Assembly (NCBI RefSeq): GCF_003001675.1
Contig: NZ_PVYW01000034.1
Coordinates: 1-62,327 of the forward strand
Direction of reading: 5' to 3'
DNA length: 62,327 bases
Origin: Cohnella sp. SGD-V74
GTDB taxonomy: Bacteria; Bacillota; Bacilli; Paenibacillales; Paenibacillaceae
This document shows positions 30,183 to 40,070 of the stretch, one piece after another. A program made the translations under genes and the position numbers. How positions within the stretch are numbered: position 1 is the stretch's first letter; every line of letters begins with the position of its first letter. The notes below the pieces were generated by a model, which did not search any database, was not told the DNA's origin, and saw nothing but the letters and a program-made list of their open reading frames with translations.

Positions 30183-32561
30183 ATGGCTCGTCGGAGCGAG
30201 GAGGAATTATTGCTTCCCCAACAGCGGGAGAGTGAAGGTGCAACAACGGTTGGCTATATCGTCATAGCGGTACTGGCATTCGTCCTGCTTATTGTGGGGC
30301 TTTCAGCCGTGCTTACGGCGGCGGTACTTTATGGCCTGTTTGTGTTCGTAATAAAGAAACCTTGGATATTGTACGCGATCATGCCGGTGAGCTGCATCGG
30401 TCTATTTGTGCTGCACGGCGCAGGGGAGTGGGCGTCGATACTGGGCTTTTTGTCGATTCTGAACATACCCATTCTTACGGAAGCGGCTGAACAGTATTTA
30501 CATGGGAACGAACCTTTCCCGATAACCGGTTTTAGCTATGCGTCCGCCTTCATTTTCGGCAACCTTTTGGCAGGGGCAGCGCACCCGTTTATTGACTATT
30601 ACCGAAGCAAAATTGTGAAAACGAAATACGATGCGCTACGGAAAAAACGCTCTTCGGGAAGCTATCGGTATTTCCGGGCCAAGCGGTTTAAATTGGTGCA
30701 GAAGGCGCAGCTCAAATTCCGGAAATCGAACTCGAAAGAAAATTTTATCGGCTACGACGAGTTTCAAGAGCGCGTTGCACTAGAGCCTCATGAGCCGAAT
30801 CAGCATGTGTTTGCGGTAGCGACGACCGGTGGCGGGAAGACCGTCATTATCGGGACGATGGTTGAAAATGCTATACGCCAGGACAAGCCGGTTGTGTTTA
30901 TGGACGGTAAGGGCGAACGGGCATCGATGTTGGAGTTTAAGGAACTTTGCGAACGGTACGGCAAGCGCGTCCATATGTTTACGGATGTGGACGAGATTAG
31001 TTTTAACTTTCTGCGGCATGGTTCCGCGACGCAGCTCCGGGACAAAATTATGAATTTGTTTGAATGGTCCGAGCCGTACTACAAGCTCAATTGCTCCCGT
31101 TTTTTGCAGCTTGTTCTCAAAATGATGAAAGAATTTGATTTGACGATCGATCTAAAAAATTTGTATGACCTCACCTATCCATCTAAGGTTGCGGCTGTGT
31201 TGAACCGGCAATTAGAATTGGCCAAAACGGAAGTTTTCGTAACTGACGAAGGCAATGAAAAAGCCGTCCCCCATCACGACGAACCCAATTTCACATACGA
31301 AGATGAACACAAAGTAACAACAGCAGAAGCGACGGCGATTGAAGATGTACCGAATGCGAAGCCGATTTTGGAAGAGCATGAACAAGAGCCGAAAACAGCT
31401 TTGTCATTAGAGGAAATCGATGCTTTGCTACAAGGACAGACCGCTGGGGAACCAACCGTAGCGACAGCGAACGTGCCTGAATCGGCTGCCTCATTATTTG
31501 AGGGTTTAGAACCCGCGCCTGTATCAGTCGCTCTCGATATGGAGCCGGAAGCGGAATATGTGAGTGAAGGAGATCCATTGGCGGAAGAACCGTTGCAGGA
31601 GGAGCCTGTTTCCGAATCGGAGGAAGAAGGGGAGCTGCCGCGCGATACCGTTTATGTGCAACCGGCCAAAGCAAGCGCTTTATTTACCGGTATGGAAGAA
31701 GAAACAGAACAGGAAGCACCTGCGGCCGCGCGTCGATTGGTTTGGGACGAGGCGCGGCGGGCCAGAGTGGAGTATTACCGTGAGCGCTTTTTTGGGATAG
31801 ACGATGAAGAGGAAAGCACCGGGATTCCATTCGACACGCTTACCAGTTTGCGCAATCAGCTTGCGGAGCTGATGGAAAGCGATCTTGGGCCATTGTTTGA
31901 GGAAACCGGCGAAGGAATTGACCTGAAAGAAATTACGGACCGGGACGAGGTTGCTATTTTCTCGCTATCCGGGAACAAGTACCGGGACTATATCAAGACA
32001 CTCGGGCGGCTTGTTATATCCGAAGTGAACACGCTTGTCGATTACCGGCAGAAGGAAGGCAAAAAGTCGATCATGTCCGTCTATGACGAATTTTCGGCCT
32101 ATGTCTCCCATGAGGTTGTAGACGTGATCAACAAGAGCCGGTCGGCTGGGTTTGAATGCCTTATATCGGTGCAGGGCTTATCTGACATCGACGCCGTTGA
32201 TCCGGTGTTGACGCGGCAGATCATCAACAACTGCAATACGTATTTCGTCGGTCGCGTCAACGAAAGTGAGGATGCGTCCACGCTTGCCGCCACGCTTGGC
32301 ACCTATGAGGACGGTGACATTACAAAGCAAGTCCAGAAAACAGCCGTCAAGCTTCGGATGGAATCGGAAATGGGGACGGTTCGTAGCGTGCAGCGGTTCC
32401 GGGCGCATCCGGACGAAATCAAGACGCTGGCGACCGGCGAGGTATTTTTAGCACGGAAGACCATTGAGAAAAACGGGGAGCCGTATGTAGCCCGCGTTTA
32501 CGTGCGAAATGCGCTGGATACAACCGGCATTCCTGCGAGAAAGGAGCAGCAGTATGCCTAA
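30183..32561 (+). CDS. T4SS coupling ATPase (VirD4/TcpA-like) with acidic insert
   Basis: 792 aa. N-terminal membrane helices (~residues 20-130), then Walker A ATTGGGKTVIIG near residue 220, and DEFSAYVSHEVVDVINKSR near residue 635. Between them, residues ~355-520 form a Glu/Pro/Ala-rich acidic insert (e.g. EEPLQEEPVSESEEEGELP) not usual in the family. ATG at 30183 is 4 nt after the previous stop. It should feed DNA to the channel. The 3' end overlaps the next gene by 8 nt. Confidence 0.88.
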   Translation: MARRSEEELLLPQQRESEGATTVGYIVIAVLAFVLLIVGLSAVLTAAVLYGLFVFVIKKPWILYAIMPVSCIGLFVLHGAGEWASILGFLSILNIPILTEAAEQYLHGNEPFPITGFSYASAFIFGNLLAGAAHPFIDYYRSKIVKTKYDALRKKRSSGSYRYFRAKRFKLVQKAQLKFRKSNSKENFIGYDEFQERVALEPHEPNQHVFAVATTGGGKTVIIGTMVENAIRQDKPVVFMDGKGERASMLEFKELCERYGKRVHMFTDVDEISFNFLRHGSATQLRDKIMNLFEWSEPYYKLNCSRFLQLVLKMMKEFDLTIDLKNLYDLTYPSKVAAVLNRQLELAKTEVFVTDEGNEKAVPHHDEPNFTYEDEHKVTTAEATAIEDVPNAKPILEEHEQEPKTALSLEEIDALLQGQTAGEPTVATANVPESAASLFEGLEPAPVSVALDMEPEAEYVSEGDPLAEEPLQEEPVSESEEEGELPRDTVYVQPAKASALFTGMEEETEQEAPAAARRLVWDEARRARVEYYRERFFGIDDEEESTGIPFDTLTSLRNQLAELMESDLGPLFEETGEGIDLKEITDRDEVAIFSLSGNKYRDYIKTLGRLVISEVNTLVDYRQKEGKKSIMSVYDEFSAYVSHEVVDVINKSRSAGFECLISVQGLSDIDAVDPVLTRQIINNCNTYFVGRVNESEDASTLAATLGTYEDGDITKQVQKTAVKLRMESEMGTVRSVQRFRAHPDEIKTLATGEVFLARKTIEKNGEPYVARVYVRNALDTTGIPARKEQQYA

Positions 32562-33810
32562 AAGTTTAGCCAAACTGAAAGCGGCGTCTGATGCGCCGCA
32601 GCGGGAAAAAGGAGCGATCCTTCGACAATTCAAAAGTTGGATGCGTAAGGAGAAGCCCGAGAAGCGGCGGGCTTACCGGCCGCGCGGTTATATGACGCGC
32701 AAAATTGGAGCTGCCGCATTTTGGCTCGCCTTTGCCTTTATGTTCCTGGTTGTGTTTTTCTCGGCCATTCAACCGAACGATCCGGCAGACGCCCAAACGA
32801 GAAATGAAGGAACCGAGCTGACGCTAAATCCGGCCACGACAACGACGGCCGTCCAATATGCCGAAAATTTTTCCAGGGAGTATTTTACGTGGAAGCCTGG
32901 CGACGAGGCGACTCAAGACCGGAAAAAGCGGCTGACTCCGTTTCTGGCGAAAGGGCTTGATCCGCAAGCCGGTCTCCAAACCTCCGGCCTGAAAACAACT
33001 TCGACCTTCCTGAAGGCCGAAATCAAGCACATTAAAGAAATGGGGCCGAACCGGGCGTATGTAACCTTGGAAGTGTTCTATAAGCTTGGTCTGCCGAAAG
33101 AAGCTGAGCAGCCCCCGGCGTCGCCACCGTCCGGAACGGATGCTGCAAATGGGGGTACGGCCCAAGCCGGACAAACTCCCCCACCGGAAAACACGGCGCA
33201 GCCTCCAACGAAGACGATTCAATACGAGCCAAAAGAAGTCAGCAAATTTTTCGTTGTGCCGGTTGGGTACGACCAAAATTACGGCATCTACGACTTGCCG
33301 AAATTCACGCACATTGATCGGCAAACGACGATGGAGGCAGATGATCGGGCCAAGGGGTTGCGGGCTGCGGATGAACCGTATGAAATCAAAGAAAACATCC
33401 GCAATTTCCTGACTACGTTTTTTAGCTCCTTTGCCGCCGATCCGAAGGACAAGCTAGGCTATTTGTTGTCCGATCCGGAGCATCAAAACGGGTTAAATGG
33501 AGCCTTACATTTTGTCAGTGTCACTTCGACCGAGATTTATCAATCGGGCGAGAGTCAGACAAAACCGGCCGACGCTGCTCCGAAGGAAACGGAAGCGAAC
33601 GGATCGCAGCAAGCCGGAACAGCGGCATCCCCTGCGTCCGGTGAAGTGACTGGCGCGGCAACGGCAACGCCGGTTACGCGAACGTATATCGTGCTGTGCA
33701 GCGTAACCTACGAAGACCCGGTTTCCAAAGATCGTTTTATGACCAACTACCGGCTGACCGTAACCGAAAAGGAAGGCCGATATATCGTAACCAAAATGGA
33801 CGAAAAATAG
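32554..33810 (+). CDS. TcpC-like conjugation channel protein (VirB8 analogue)
   Basis: 418 aa. Basic cytosolic N-terminus, one membrane helix (AAAFWLAFAFMFLVVFFSAI at ~residues 53-72), then two NTF2-like extracellular domains (~90-210 and ~270-415) separated and interrupted by Pro/Ala/Thr-rich linkers (QPPASPPSGTDAANGGT). This matches TcpC of Gram-positive conjugation systems. AAAGGAG precedes ATG at 32554. Confidence 0.85.
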   Translation: MPKSLAKLKAASDAPQREKGAILRQFKSWMRKEKPEKRRAYRPRGYMTRKIGAAAFWLAFAFMFLVVFFSAIQPNDPADAQTRNEGTELTLNPATTTTAVQYAENFSREYFTWKPGDEATQDRKKRLTPFLAKGLDPQAGLQTSGLKTTSTFLKAEIKHIKEMGPNRAYVTLEVFYKLGLPKEAEQPPASPPSGTDAANGGTAQAGQTPPPENTAQPPTKTIQYEPKEVSKFFVVPVGYDQNYGIYDLPKFTHIDRQTTMEADDRAKGLRAADEPYEIKENIRNFLTTFFSSFAADPKDKLGYLLSDPEHQNGLNGALHFVSVTSTEIYQSGESQTKPADAAPKETEANGSQQAGTAASPASGEVTGAATATPVTRTYIVLCSVTYEDPVSKDRFMTNYRLTVTEKEGRYIVTKMDEK

Positions 33811-33822
33811 GAGGGATCGGCT

Positions 33823-34044
33823 ATGGACTTCAAGGGACTATTGGATTGGGCTTCCGAGCAAGGCGGGTATCTTATTCTGTTTGGCGGCATTATTTTCATT
33901 GTTGTCCTGGCGTTCCGGCGACATTTCATCGGGGCGGTTGGTACGCTTGTCATTTTGATCATCGGGTATGCGGTCGTCAAAAATCCAACGATACTTGGCA
34001 ACATTTCCGAGTTCTTCACCGAGAAGATCGGCCTGAAAAAGTGA
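33823..34044 (+). CDS. TcpD-like small membrane protein
   Basis: 73 aa with two hydrophobic segments (YLILFGGIIFIVVLAF and FIGAVGTLVILIIGYAVV). Matches the small TcpD-type protein that lies between tcpC and tcpE in such operons; possibly a VirB2/VirB3 counterpart. GGAGG precedes the ATG, and the gap to neighbours is 12-13 nt. Confidence 0.75.
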   Translation: MDFKGLLDWASEQGGYLILFGGIIFIVVLAFRRHFIGAVGTLVILIIGYAVVKNPTILGNISEFFTEKIGLKK

Positions 34045-34057
34045 AGGAGGGCCAGCG

Positions 34058-34522
34058 ATGGAACAACAGCGAAAAGAGCTGTGGGCTTTAAACGATTTTT
34101 TGAAGTTTGAACGCAGGCTGTATCAGTTTGCGGGTTTTAAATTCGGTCGTGAAATCAAAATCAAAGCGGTTCTCTACTGGCTGTCGTTTTCGGGCGTTGT
34201 ATTCGTGTGGTACTGGATTCCGATTCTGAATTTCCCCTTGCGGCTGCTTCCGGAATCGATCCTGTTTGCTTTGCCGTTTGCAGCAACCTATCTGCTTATG
34301 GACGTCGGAACAGAAAACCGGCCTCCGATCAAATTTCTGAAAAGCGCTGCGGCTTACCACTGGCGTAAAGGAAAACGCGTGACCTACTACAAAGGCAAGG
34401 AGCTGGAGCAATCCAAGTCATACGGGTTCGGCGGCCAATTGGCCGCCAAGGACTTTCCCGTCGCCAAGAAAAAGCCCAATCCGAGCTATCAATTTCGAGG
34501 CTACTTTACAGTAGACGATTGA
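34058..34522 (+). CDS. tcpE: TcpE-family conjugal transfer protein
   Basis: 154 aa with two membrane helices (KAVLYWLSFSGVVFVWYW and SILFALPFAATYLLMDV) and the family ending (YHWRKGKRVTYYKGKELEQS). TcpE corresponds to VirB3 in the Gram-positive systems and is always next to the VirB4 ATPase. AAGGAGGGCC precedes the ATG. Confidence 0.85.
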   Translation: MEQQRKELWALNDFLKFERRLYQFAGFKFGREIKIKAVLYWLSFSGVVFVWYWIPILNFPLRLLPESILFALPFAATYLLMDVGTENRPPIKFLKSAAAYHWRKGKRVTYYKGKELEQSKSYGFGGQLAAKDFPVAKKKPNPSYQFRGYFTVDD

Positions 34523-34534
34523 AAGGCGGGTGAT

Positions 34535-37141
34535 ATGTGCATGAAGGTATTTACGGACTTTCCGGTGCGTCATATTGAAGGCAATTTGGCGTTTGGCAGG
34601 GACGGCAGCGTATGGGCCTATTATCAAGTGGAAGGGTTCGGCTACGATTTTCGAGACACGATGCAGAAGATCCATCCATACAATCGGCAGCTCTCTTTCT
34701 ACGTTGAAAATGTACACGACCTGCATTTCCTGATGATACCGTCACTGACGGACGTTTCCGGGATCATTGACGAGACGATAGAGGAGATCAGCCGCAAGGA
34801 CTATGCGCTAAAAGAAAACGGGATTCGTTATTTTCAAAGTCTGAAACGAACGCTCGCCGCGCAGCGTTCGTCCCGAGAGACAAACGAATACCATTCCTAT
34901 ATTGGGGTGCAGCTCGATCCGAGGAAAAACGAAATGCGCAAAATCGGCAATTTGGGTTTGGCAGCGGTGACAACGCTAAAAGACTTGGTTGCCGGATTTA
35001 CTTCTCCCGTTTACCGAGCTGTGGGTCTGGAACCGAACGACATCCTCAAACGGGATATTGAGCAATGGAGGCGGCAGGCCGATGGGCTGCGTGAAACGCT
35101 CGGCCAATCGATGTCGTCGCTCGTGCGGGCGCTGACGAAGGAAGAAACGGTTTTTTTAATCGAACAGAACTTTAGCGTCACGCATAACGATACCCGGCTG
35201 CGAAAGGGATATGAAACCGGCATGGACGTAACCGGGATCGAGGATAGCGGCCGGGTTCATGAGGCACGGCGCAGTAATTCCAAAGCGTTCTACGAGCTGC
35301 AAAATGCGGAAATCGAGGAATACGACCAAAAGACGCTCAAGCTTTATAAGATGGTTGGGGAAGAGATCGAAGAAAATTATGTGCAATACCTGGTTGCCGA
35401 TAAAATCAGCCCGCGCAGCTTGCATCCGGGATCAGAATGGATGCTTCATTTGCAAAACAGGCTGCGCTTTCCGGTATCGGTGTCGATTAAAGCAAGCTTC
35501 ATGCGTAACGATCAGATTATTAAGCAACTCTCTGATGTGCGCTTGGCCTATGAAGATCAGCGAATAGAAGCGGCCAAGGGCGGCAGTGAAGTTGACCTGA
35601 AGGTATCCAAGTCGGAGAGCGGCGCAATTCAGATGGAGGCGCGGTTCCAAGAAACAGGCTATCCGGCGTATGTCTGCTCGTTTGTTTTCAAAGTGACGGC
35701 CAAAGACCCCGACGAGCTGCGCGTCCGGGTAGACGAATTGAAACGCGAGATGAACCAATTTGGCATGCACTTGCTGTCGCCATATGGGGAAATGATTTCG
35801 TATTTTATGGAGTTCATTCCAACTTCGCCGCGCTACAATGCTGACTATTTGCAATATGTTGAGCCGACGAAGCTCGCGGGAATGATGTTCGCGGCCACGA
35901 CGAATATAGGAGACAACCGCGGATTCTATCTCGGCCAAACGCTTAAACTCAACCGGCCGGTATTCATCAAGCCGGACTTGGCCGCAAAAGCATTTGAAGG
36001 CGTCCAGAACGTTGTCGATTCATTAGCTGTCATGATTGCCGGAATGACCGGCAAAGGCAAATCGTTCTTGATCAACCTGTTCGCATACTTGTCCGTCTTG
36101 AGCGGATCGCTTGCGCTGATCGTAGACCCGAAAGGCGACAGGAAACGTTGGGCCGAGGGGTTGCCGTTTATTCCTCCGGAATTTATATCGGTGTGGACAC
36201 TAGGAGCCGACGAGCGCGATGCGGGTTGCCTTGATCCGTTCCGGACAAGCGTTTCTACTTCCGAGGCCAAAGATATTGCAATGGACATTCTCTCGTTCCT
36301 GTGCGACAAGCACCTGGGGGATGTTGGCTTTACGCAGCTCTCCGAAGCCATCGAGCATGAAGGGGAACAGGACGATCCTTGCTTGGGCGGGTTGCGGGAT
36401 TATTTGAAAGCGCGGTTGCCGCAAGAAACGACGGATCGCCGCCGCGAATCCTGCATGGAGCTGATCGAAACGCTGGAGACGTTGGGGCGTCTGCAAATCT
36501 CGCGTCTGCTGTTTGGCGAAAAGGGGCAGCGCTATCGCGTCCTGGAAGTGAGCAAGCCGCTGCAAGTGCTGATGGTGCAAAACTTGCAGCTCCCGAAAAA
36601 CGATAAGGACCGGGGAAAGATCCGGCCGATTGAAAAGATTTCCGAAGCGATCCTGATTTCGATTGCGGCCTTTACGAAGCAGTACATGTTCAATCAGGAC
36701 CGGCACATTCATAAAATAGTGGTGCAGGATGAGGCGAAAACGGTAGAGCGATCCGCAGAAGGCAAGGCCCAACTCGACTTTATTACGCGTATGGGGCGGC
36801 ATTACAACACAACTTTAATGAAAGGGACGCAAAACGCCAGTGACTATGACGAGGACGTGGCCAATATGGGGATGAAGTTCTCGTTTGCGCTCAAGAAATA
36901 TGATGAATCGCTGGAAATGTTGCGTTACTTCAATCTGCCGGACACTCCGGCCAATGCGGAATACCTGAACAGTTTAGATCGGGGAACGGCGCTGTTCCAA
37001 GACATTTACGGCCGGACGGCGGCGATTCGCATTCATCCGGTTTATAAGGAAATCGAGGAAGCGTTCGACAGCTCCACGGCGACCGAAGAGGAACGGACCT
37101 ACGAACGCCAAAGGCAGGAACGCATCCGGACGGGAGTGTGA
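34535..37141 (+). CDS. VirB4/TcpF-type conjugation ATPase
   Basis: 868-aa cytoplasmic/membrane-associated ATPase that powers the channel. Walker A GMTGKGKSFLI near residue 505, Walker B-like IHKIVVQDEAKTV near residue 727, and an N-terminal CagE/TrbE-like domain. AAAGGCGGGTG precedes ATG 34535 (34541 also possible). The stop overlaps a GTG of the next frame. Confidence 0.92.
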   Translation: MCMKVFTDFPVRHIEGNLAFGRDGSVWAYYQVEGFGYDFRDTMQKIHPYNRQLSFYVENVHDLHFLMIPSLTDVSGIIDETIEEISRKDYALKENGIRYFQSLKRTLAAQRSSRETNEYHSYIGVQLDPRKNEMRKIGNLGLAAVTTLKDLVAGFTSPVYRAVGLEPNDILKRDIEQWRRQADGLRETLGQSMSSLVRALTKEETVFLIEQNFSVTHNDTRLRKGYETGMDVTGIEDSGRVHEARRSNSKAFYELQNAEIEEYDQKTLKLYKMVGEEIEENYVQYLVADKISPRSLHPGSEWMLHLQNRLRFPVSVSIKASFMRNDQIIKQLSDVRLAYEDQRIEAAKGGSEVDLKVSKSESGAIQMEARFQETGYPAYVCSFVFKVTAKDPDELRVRVDELKREMNQFGMHLLSPYGEMISYFMEFIPTSPRYNADYLQYVEPTKLAGMMFAATTNIGDNRGFYLGQTLKLNRPVFIKPDLAAKAFEGVQNVVDSLAVMIAGMTGKGKSFLINLFAYLSVLSGSLALIVDPKGDRKRWAEGLPFIPPEFISVWTLGADERDAGCLDPFRTSVSTSEAKDIAMDILSFLCDKHLGDVGFTQLSEAIEHEGEQDDPCLGGLRDYLKARLPQETTDRRRESCMELIETLETLGRLQISRLLFGEKGQRYRVLEVSKPLQVLMVQNLQLPKNDKDRGKIRPIEKISEAILISIAAFTKQYMFNQDRHIHKIVVQDEAKTVERSAEGKAQLDFITRMGRHYNTTLMKGTQNASDYDEDVANMGMKFSFALKKYDESLEMLRYFNLPDTPANAEYLNSLDRGTALFQDIYGRTAAIRIHPVYKEIEEAFDSSTATEEERTYERQRQERIRTGV

Positions 37142-37146
37142 GACAA

Positions 37147-37632
37147 ATGCGAAAAGGACTATTCATAGGAATGCTGATCGGGGCGCTGCTGCTGTTGGCC
37201 GCATGCGGATCATCCAGCGGCGGCAAGCCATCGGCCGATGTAAAAGCAGCGGATGACCTAGCGTTGCAATATGTTCAAGCGTCAGTCGATGGAGATGACG
37301 AGCTTTTCCGGAAAATTCTCTCTCCAGAAGAACCGCACTATCGCATTTTAGAGAAAGACGAGCTTACGTTTCCAGGAAGATTTAAAGAGATTGGAGAACG
37401 TTACAGTATTTATCGGTTTGAAAAGGAACCAGGCGAAAAAGGAGTGTTACATTATGAAGTGATTTATTATTTGCCAAACCATAATGGAAACGCTAAAGAC
37501 TTCCTGGAAATGAAGAAAGAAAAAGGCGAGTGGAAAATACGTGAATTAAAAGCCGAGGAAGCAGAACAAAAAGTCGAGAACCCGAAGGATGGTGTTTACA
37601 TTCACAAATATGTAAAAGAAGGTGAGGGCTGA
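37147..37632 (+). CDS. Conjugation-associated lipoprotein
   Basis: 161 aa. Type II signal peptide with lipobox LLAAC at residues ~17-21, then an NTF2/DUF4878-like domain (ADDLALQYVQASVDGDDELF, VLHYEVIYYL). ATG 37147 preferred after GGGAGTG; GTG 37138 possible. The stop overlaps the next ATG (ATGA). Probably attaches to the outer face of the membrane as a channel accessory. Confidence 0.75.
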   Translation: MRKGLFIGMLIGALLLLAACGSSSGGKPSADVKAADDLALQYVQASVDGDDELFRKILSPEEPHYRILEKDELTFPGRFKEIGERYSIYRFEKEPGEKGVLHYEVIYYLPNHNGNAKDFLEMKKEKGEWKIRELKAEEAEQKVENPKDGVYIHKYVKEGEG

Positions 37633-40070
37633 TGAAACGGCTGCGGCCCCTCTTGGTATTGATGGTACTGTTCCTCTTTTTGCCGGTAACGGCGGCGGGT
37701 GCAGCAACCGGAAACACGGGTACGGGCATATCTGATAATTTGTTTGATACCAAACATGAGGTGACTAGCGACGGTTCCAAGGCATATTACCAAATCGATG
37801 TAACAAGCAAGCAACCGGGTGAAGACGACGACGGTGGAGGTTTCAAAAACCCATTCAAGACCATAGGGAGTTGGATTTCCGGCGACGCCATTAAGGATAC
37901 CGTGCTGGCTCAATTCTATGAGGGCATGAATTTCGTTGTTAACATTTTGTTCAAGGTCAATGTGTACATGACGAACATGATGCTCACGGTCCTGAACTAC
38001 GCCTACCATTTCGATGTGATCAACCGGATCATCGAACAAATCGAAGGTGTCGTTCAAAAAATTACCGGCATCTCCAATTTTCATTTTGAGCAATATGGGC
38101 TTTACGGTGATTTTCTTATCGCCATAGGTGTAAGTGTAGGCTTGATGTTTGTCTATAAATATTTCTTTCAACATGCGCAGCTTGAGGCGACCGGCAGTGT
38201 TGCAAAAAGCGTGATCATTCTGGTGGCGGCTCTGTTCTTTTTCACGAACTATGGCACGGTTCTGAAAGGCGCGAACAATATTACAACCGAACTGACGGGT
38301 CATGTCATCGGTGCGTCTTCCGGTTTGTTTGAAGGGAAGGAAGGTGATTCGACCAGCGGCCTTGGTGAAAATATGTGGAATCTGTTCGTTCACCGGCCTT
38401 ATCTCTATATGCAGTACGGCAATGATGACGAAAGCACAGTCGGAAAAGATCGGGTCAATGCGCTGCTCAAGCTTCCGCCAGGCGAGGATCGGCAAGAGTA
38501 TGTTGAGAGAACTGAAGTAAATAAGCGCTCCAATATGATGATGACCTATTCAATGGTCCCGGATCGGCTCGTGTTTACCGTCCTGTATACGATTGTCAAC
38601 GGCATTACGTCGATACCGATTTTCGCTTTAGCGCTGTTGCTCATTCTATTCCAATTTTGGTTTTTGACGATTGCGGTTGCCGCGCCGTTCTATATGGTGA
38701 TTGCCGCGTTTCCTGGCGGGGGAGGCGTATTCCGCCGATACACCGAGGAATTGGCGTTGCCACTGCTGCTGAAAATAGCGGTTTCCGTCATTGCTTTAGT
38801 CGTCTTCACCATGTCGGCCATCGTATATGAAGTCAGCAATTCGGACAGCATCGGTTATTTCGCAACGGCGTTTGTAGAATTTATTGTGCTGCTGCTTATC
38901 TTTGTACTGCGCAAGCGGTTCATGCGGATTTTGATGGAGGGTAATAGTCTAATCCGCAGCGTAGCCCATGAGGTATCGAACTTTGACCATCATGTGAGTA
39001 ATACCGCGCGCGAAATGAAACGTAAAGCGACCAAGGCGGCTGCGCAAGCGGCGGGCGCAGCGGTTGCCGGTCCGGAAGGGGCGGCGGTCGCCGGTGCTGC
39101 CGCAGATGGAGCGATGGGCGACGATAACAAAAGCGAACCGCTTGAAAATGTATCGATGCACGATGATGAAGGAAAAGAAAAGGACGAAACGGTATACGCC
39201 GATGCGGAAATTGTTTCACCCGGATCGCAAGTCGTGCCGCATAGTAAGCAAGCGGATCGAGAACCCGATATTATCGATATGCCGCTCACTCGTTTATCTG
39301 ATGCAGGGTCGTGGCATCCTGGCGGTCCGTCAGCGGCAGCAGAGGCGGCAGCGGCAAGCGAAACGCCGGGTGCCGGAGAAGCTTTGCCGATGGTGATGAC
39401 TGCGGCAGGGGCAGGAGGCAGCAGAAATCCTTCTCGCTATCGTCTGTCTAAGAGCGGCATGGGCAGAGCTGCAATAACTGCGCGGCGCGGACAAGCCATA
39501 CCTGGCCGGAATTATGCCAACACCGGAAATGCGGCTAACATGCCGATAGCGCCATATGGAAACACCTCACCTGATATGACGGCAGCCGAACCCGTTCACC
39601 GAGAACAGGGCCGGGCAGCAACTTTGCCCAATACAAGCCTTTCGGGGGCAATGGACAAGCCAGTAACCCAGGAACCGGCAATGATGCCGCCACAGCAACC
39701 AATCAAGGAACCGGTTCATAGTTCGATCCAACAGCCGAAGCATCATGAGGGGGGAGATGTTCCATCGGCCGTTACGGAATATGTCCAAGCTATTCCACAT
39801 GGAACGAGAACGGCAGCGACAGAGGTCGTTTCATTAGACTCCCGACGTCAGGGAGGGGAGCGTAGAAGGCAGGCCAAACCCGAGGCCCGTTCCGATTCGT
39901 TCCGGACAGCGCGTGGATCGGCCATATTGGAATCATTGGAGATGCCGTTCGTTTCGCATGAAGCAGCTCCGATGACTTCACAGGATAATCTTATCCCCCG
40001 GACCGGGGCGAGGGAACTGCCCTCGAAGAATGTCTCCTTAGAGGAGGACGAAGGGGAGCGTGAGGGCTAA
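37632..40070 (+). CDS. CD3337/EF1877-type mobilome membrane protein (VirB6/TcpH-like)
   Basis: 812 aa. Signal peptide (LLVLMVLFLFLPVTAAGAA), an extracellular segment, then 6-7 membrane helices between residues ~95 and 440 (e.g. TSIPIFALALLLILFQFWFL). The C-terminal ~370 residues are cytosolic, Ala/Pro/Gln-rich and probably disordered. This is the VirB6-like channel scaffold of Gram-positive conjugation. Start overlaps the lipoprotein stop; the end overlaps the next ATG by one base. Confidence 0.85.
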   Translation: MKRLRPLLVLMVLFLFLPVTAAGAATGNTGTGISDNLFDTKHEVTSDGSKAYYQIDVTSKQPGEDDDGGGFKNPFKTIGSWISGDAIKDTVLAQFYEGMNFVVNILFKVNVYMTNMMLTVLNYAYHFDVINRIIEQIEGVVQKITGISNFHFEQYGLYGDFLIAIGVSVGLMFVYKYFFQHAQLEATGSVAKSVIILVAALFFFTNYGTVLKGANNITTELTGHVIGASSGLFEGKEGDSTSGLGENMWNLFVHRPYLYMQYGNDDESTVGKDRVNALLKLPPGEDRQEYVERTEVNKRSNMMMTYSMVPDRLVFTVLYTIVNGITSIPIFALALLLILFQFWFLTIAVAAPFYMVIAAFPGGGGVFRRYTEELALPLLLKIAVSVIALVVFTMSAIVYEVSNSDSIGYFATAFVEFIVLLLIFVLRKRFMRILMEGNSLIRSVAHEVSNFDHHVSNTAREMKRKATKAAAQAAGAAVAGPEGAAVAGAAADGAMGDDNKSEPLENVSMHDDEGKEKDETVYADAEIVSPGSQVVPHSKQADREPDIIDMPLTRLSDAGSWHPGGPSAAAEAAAASETPGAGEALPMVMTAAGAGGSRNPSRYRLSKSGMGRAAITARRGQAIPGRNYANTGNAANMPIAPYGNTSPDMTAAEPVHREQGRAATLPNTSLSGAMDKPVTQEPAMMPPQQPIKEPVHSSIQQPKHHEGGDVPSAVTEYVQAIPHGTRTAATEVVSLDSRRQGGERRRQAKPEARSDSFRTARGSAILESLEMPFVSHEAAPMTSQDNLIPRTGARELPSKNVSLEEDEGEREG

